Below the pieces are notes generated by a model. That model made no database searches. It saw only the letters and a program-made list of their open reading frames with translations, and was not told where the DNA came from. From Flavobacteriia bacterium (GTDB taxonomy: Bacteria; Bacteroidota; Bacteroidia; Flavobacteriales; Flavobacteriaceae): 64,000 nt of DNA. The position numbers and the translations under genes are program-made. Below are positions 62,659 to 64,000 of the stretch, piece by piece. The stretch lies in NCBI GenBank assembly GCA_004293165.1, contig RDYL01000002.1, positions 124,001 through 188,000 of the forward strand, read 5' to 3'. How positions within the stretch are numbered: the first letter of the stretch is position 1; every line of letters begins with the position of its first letter.

Positions 62659-64000
62659 TTACTTCTTAACAATTAAGAATTCACTTCTTCTGTTTTGTGC
62701 GTGTTCTTCTTCTGTACATGATTTACAAGCTACTTTTGGTTCACTTTCTCCAAATCCTTGTCCTGAGATTCTTTCTTTTGCAATGCCTTTACTAATTAAG
62801 TATTGTACTGTTGCTTTCGCTCTTCGCTCTGATAAATTCATATTGTACTTATCACTTCCTCGGCTGTCGGTGTGCGATTTGGCAAAGATGACCATATTTG
62901 GATATTCATTCATTACCATTACCAACTTATTCAACTCTGCTGCTCCATCTGCTGTTATATTGCTTTTGTTGTACTCAAAGTATATTGGCTGTAATATCAC
63001 TTCTTTCTCTGTAATGATTGGCATAATTGGAGTCAATAAGGCTTCTACAACAACTTGATTATTCTCTGCTTTTGCTACTTCAAATACTCCACTCTCATAT
63101 CCTTGCTTTGAAACTTGTGCACTGTAAGCTGTATTACATAATACACCACTTAATGTTTCTCCATTAGAAGTTGTTGTTTGATTTGTAATTGTTGTTTGTT
63201 TTTCATCCACTAACATAACTGTAGCGCCTTCAATAACATTACCTGTTTTAGCATCTTTTACTCTAACTAATGCTTGTACATTACAAACTGGATCTGCTTT
63301 AAAGATATCGTCGTTACCGTCTCTATTACTCGAAAAGAAACCTACTTTCTTTGTCGTATTATAGGTGAATGCAAAGTCGTCTTTTGATGTGTTTACTGGT
63401 TCTCCTACATTGATTGCTTCTGTACCTTTGTTTAAATCCATCTTAAAGACGTCCAATCCACCAAAACCTGTTTTTCCGTTGGAAGAGAAAAACAAAATAT
63501 TGTCTTCGGTTATAAATGGAAAACTCTCATTGGCTTCCGTATTTATTTTTGCACCTAAGTTTTCTGGTGTGCCATATTCGTCTCCGTTTACAGATACTTT
63601 CCAGATGTCCTCACCTCCAAAACCGCCAGTCATATTTGATGAAAAGTATAAGGTTTTTCCATCTTTGCTAATGCTTGGATTTCTTACATCATACGCTTTA
63701 TTGTTAAATGGTAATGGTTTACCGTTTGTCCAATTGTCTCCTTGTTTTGTTGCTTTATATAGATATATCTTACCAAACTTAGCATTCTTTGGTTTGTCTT
63801 TTGTAAACTCCTTTTCATTAAAGCTCTCGCTGCCATAATACATTGTTGCACCATCGTTTGTGATACTCACTGGTCCATCGTGCCATTTGGTATTGATGTT
63901 ATCTACCGCTACTGCATCGCTTATAGTACCATTTGCATTATACGTAGCTCTGTAGATATCCAAATAAGGCTCTTCGTTCCATCCGCTAGTTTTTCTCGAA
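62659..64000 (-). CDS. OmpA-family protein with PD40 repeats (partial, cut by right edge)
   Basis: The visible 447 codons are open to the right edge; the TTG at 63963 is not a true start because the frame continues upstream (GWNEEPYLDIYRATYN). PD40/WD40-like beta-propeller repeats occupy the first half (SISKDGKTLYFSSNMTGGFG; EDNILFFSSNGKTGFGG). A CarboxypepD-regulatory-like domain comes next (about 230-310 of the visible part). A C-terminal OmpA domain (ITADGAAELNKLVMVMNEYP; HTDSRGSDKYNMNLSERRA) should bind peptidoglycan. Such proteins often sit with PorP/SprF-type and T9SS type B genes in flavobacteria; those would be beyond the edge. Confidence 0.9.
   Translation of the reverse strand, partial: SRKTSGWNEEPYLDIYRATYNANGTISDAVAVDNINTKWHDGPVSITNDGATMYYGSESFNEKEFTKDKPKNAKFGKIYLYKATKQGDNWTNGKPLPFNNKAYDVRNPSISKDGKTLYFSSNMTGGFGGEDIWKVSVNGDEYGTPENLGAKINTEANESFPFITEDNILFFSSNGKTGFGGLDVFKMDLNKGTEAINVGEPVNTSKDDFAFTYNTTKKVGFFSSNRDGNDDIFKADPVCNVQALVRVKDAKTGNVIEGATVMLVDEKQTTITNQTTTSNGETLSGVLCNTAYSAQVSKQGYESGVFEVAKAENNQVVVEALLTPIMPIITEKEVILQPIYFEYNKSNITADGAAELNKLVMVMNEYPNMVIFAKSHTDSRGSDKYNMNLSERRAKATVQYLISKGIAKERISGQGFGESEPKVACKSCTEEEHAQNRRSEFLIVKK

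Overview
The window is chromosomal DNA from a member of the Bacteroidota, most likely Flavobacterium or a close relative in the Flavobacteriaceae. The supporting signs are low G+C content, SusC/SusD outer-membrane pairs, type IX secretion (T9SS) C-terminal sorting domains, the gliding genes gldE and gldD next to ssb and mutY, promoters of the TTG-N(19-21)-TAnnTTTG type, and the near absence of Shine-Dalgarno sequences. Gene density is high and most of the window is ordinary core genome.

Region 1 (1-16733) is a starch/maltodextrin utilisation locus. A LacI-type regulator (6914-7936) sits between two gene sets. The leftward operon encodes an MFS sugar importer, beta-phosphoglucomutase, GH65 maltose phosphorylase, a GH97 alpha-glucosidase and the first 30 codons of a SusA-like GH13 enzyme that runs off the left edge. 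The rightward set encodes SusC-like and SusD-like proteins, a SusE-like lipoprotein and a T9SS-secreted GH13 amylase. The inferred path is: the surface amylase cuts starch, SusCDE imports oligosaccharides, GH13 and GH97 enzymes trim them in the periplasm, the MFS protein imports maltose, GH65 yields glucose plus beta-glucose-1-phosphate, and PgmB makes glucose-6-phosphate. A perfect 14-bp palindrome and a 21-bp motif shared by both promoter regions are candidate regulatory sites.

Region 2 (16795-18136) is an IS3-family insertion sequence with terminal inverted repeats and an A AAA AAG frameshift site. A tRNA-Leu(UAG) gene follows on the minus strand.

Region 3 (18445-33923) is core genome: a DUF3078 protein, dxs, tadA, a SIMPL-domain protein, RNase G, a 30-residue basic protein missed by length-limited gene finding, HU, mutY-ssb-gldE-gldD, an HMA lipoprotein, an EamA transporter, an active/inactive M16 peptidase pair, and rplU-rpmA.

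Region 4 (33976-39181) is AT-rich. It has a long gene-free stretch, a solitary class A beta-lactamase-like serine hydrolase and a very large T9SS-secreted beta-propeller protein with an inserted PA domain.

Region 5 (39266-54184) holds dNTP metabolism (dgt, nrdA, nrdB, dCMP deaminase), DUF3109, a marC operon, a HupE/dCMP deaminase/CtpA operon with a probably frameshifted gene at its end, TerB-like, fbp, a GNAT and aspartate kinase.

Region 6 (54314-64000) has a very large putative outer-membrane protein, an IgGFc-binding-like protein with a gliding-motility C-terminal domain, a crotonase, a 59-residue membrane protein, a QueD/PTPS protein, and an OmpA-family protein cut by the right edge.

I found no CRISPR array, prophage, toxin-antitoxin pair or defence island. 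The best candidates for something undescribed are the shared 21-bp motif, the terminator before the amylase, the 30-residue ORF, the M16/LolA-like fusion and the giant outer-membrane protein.
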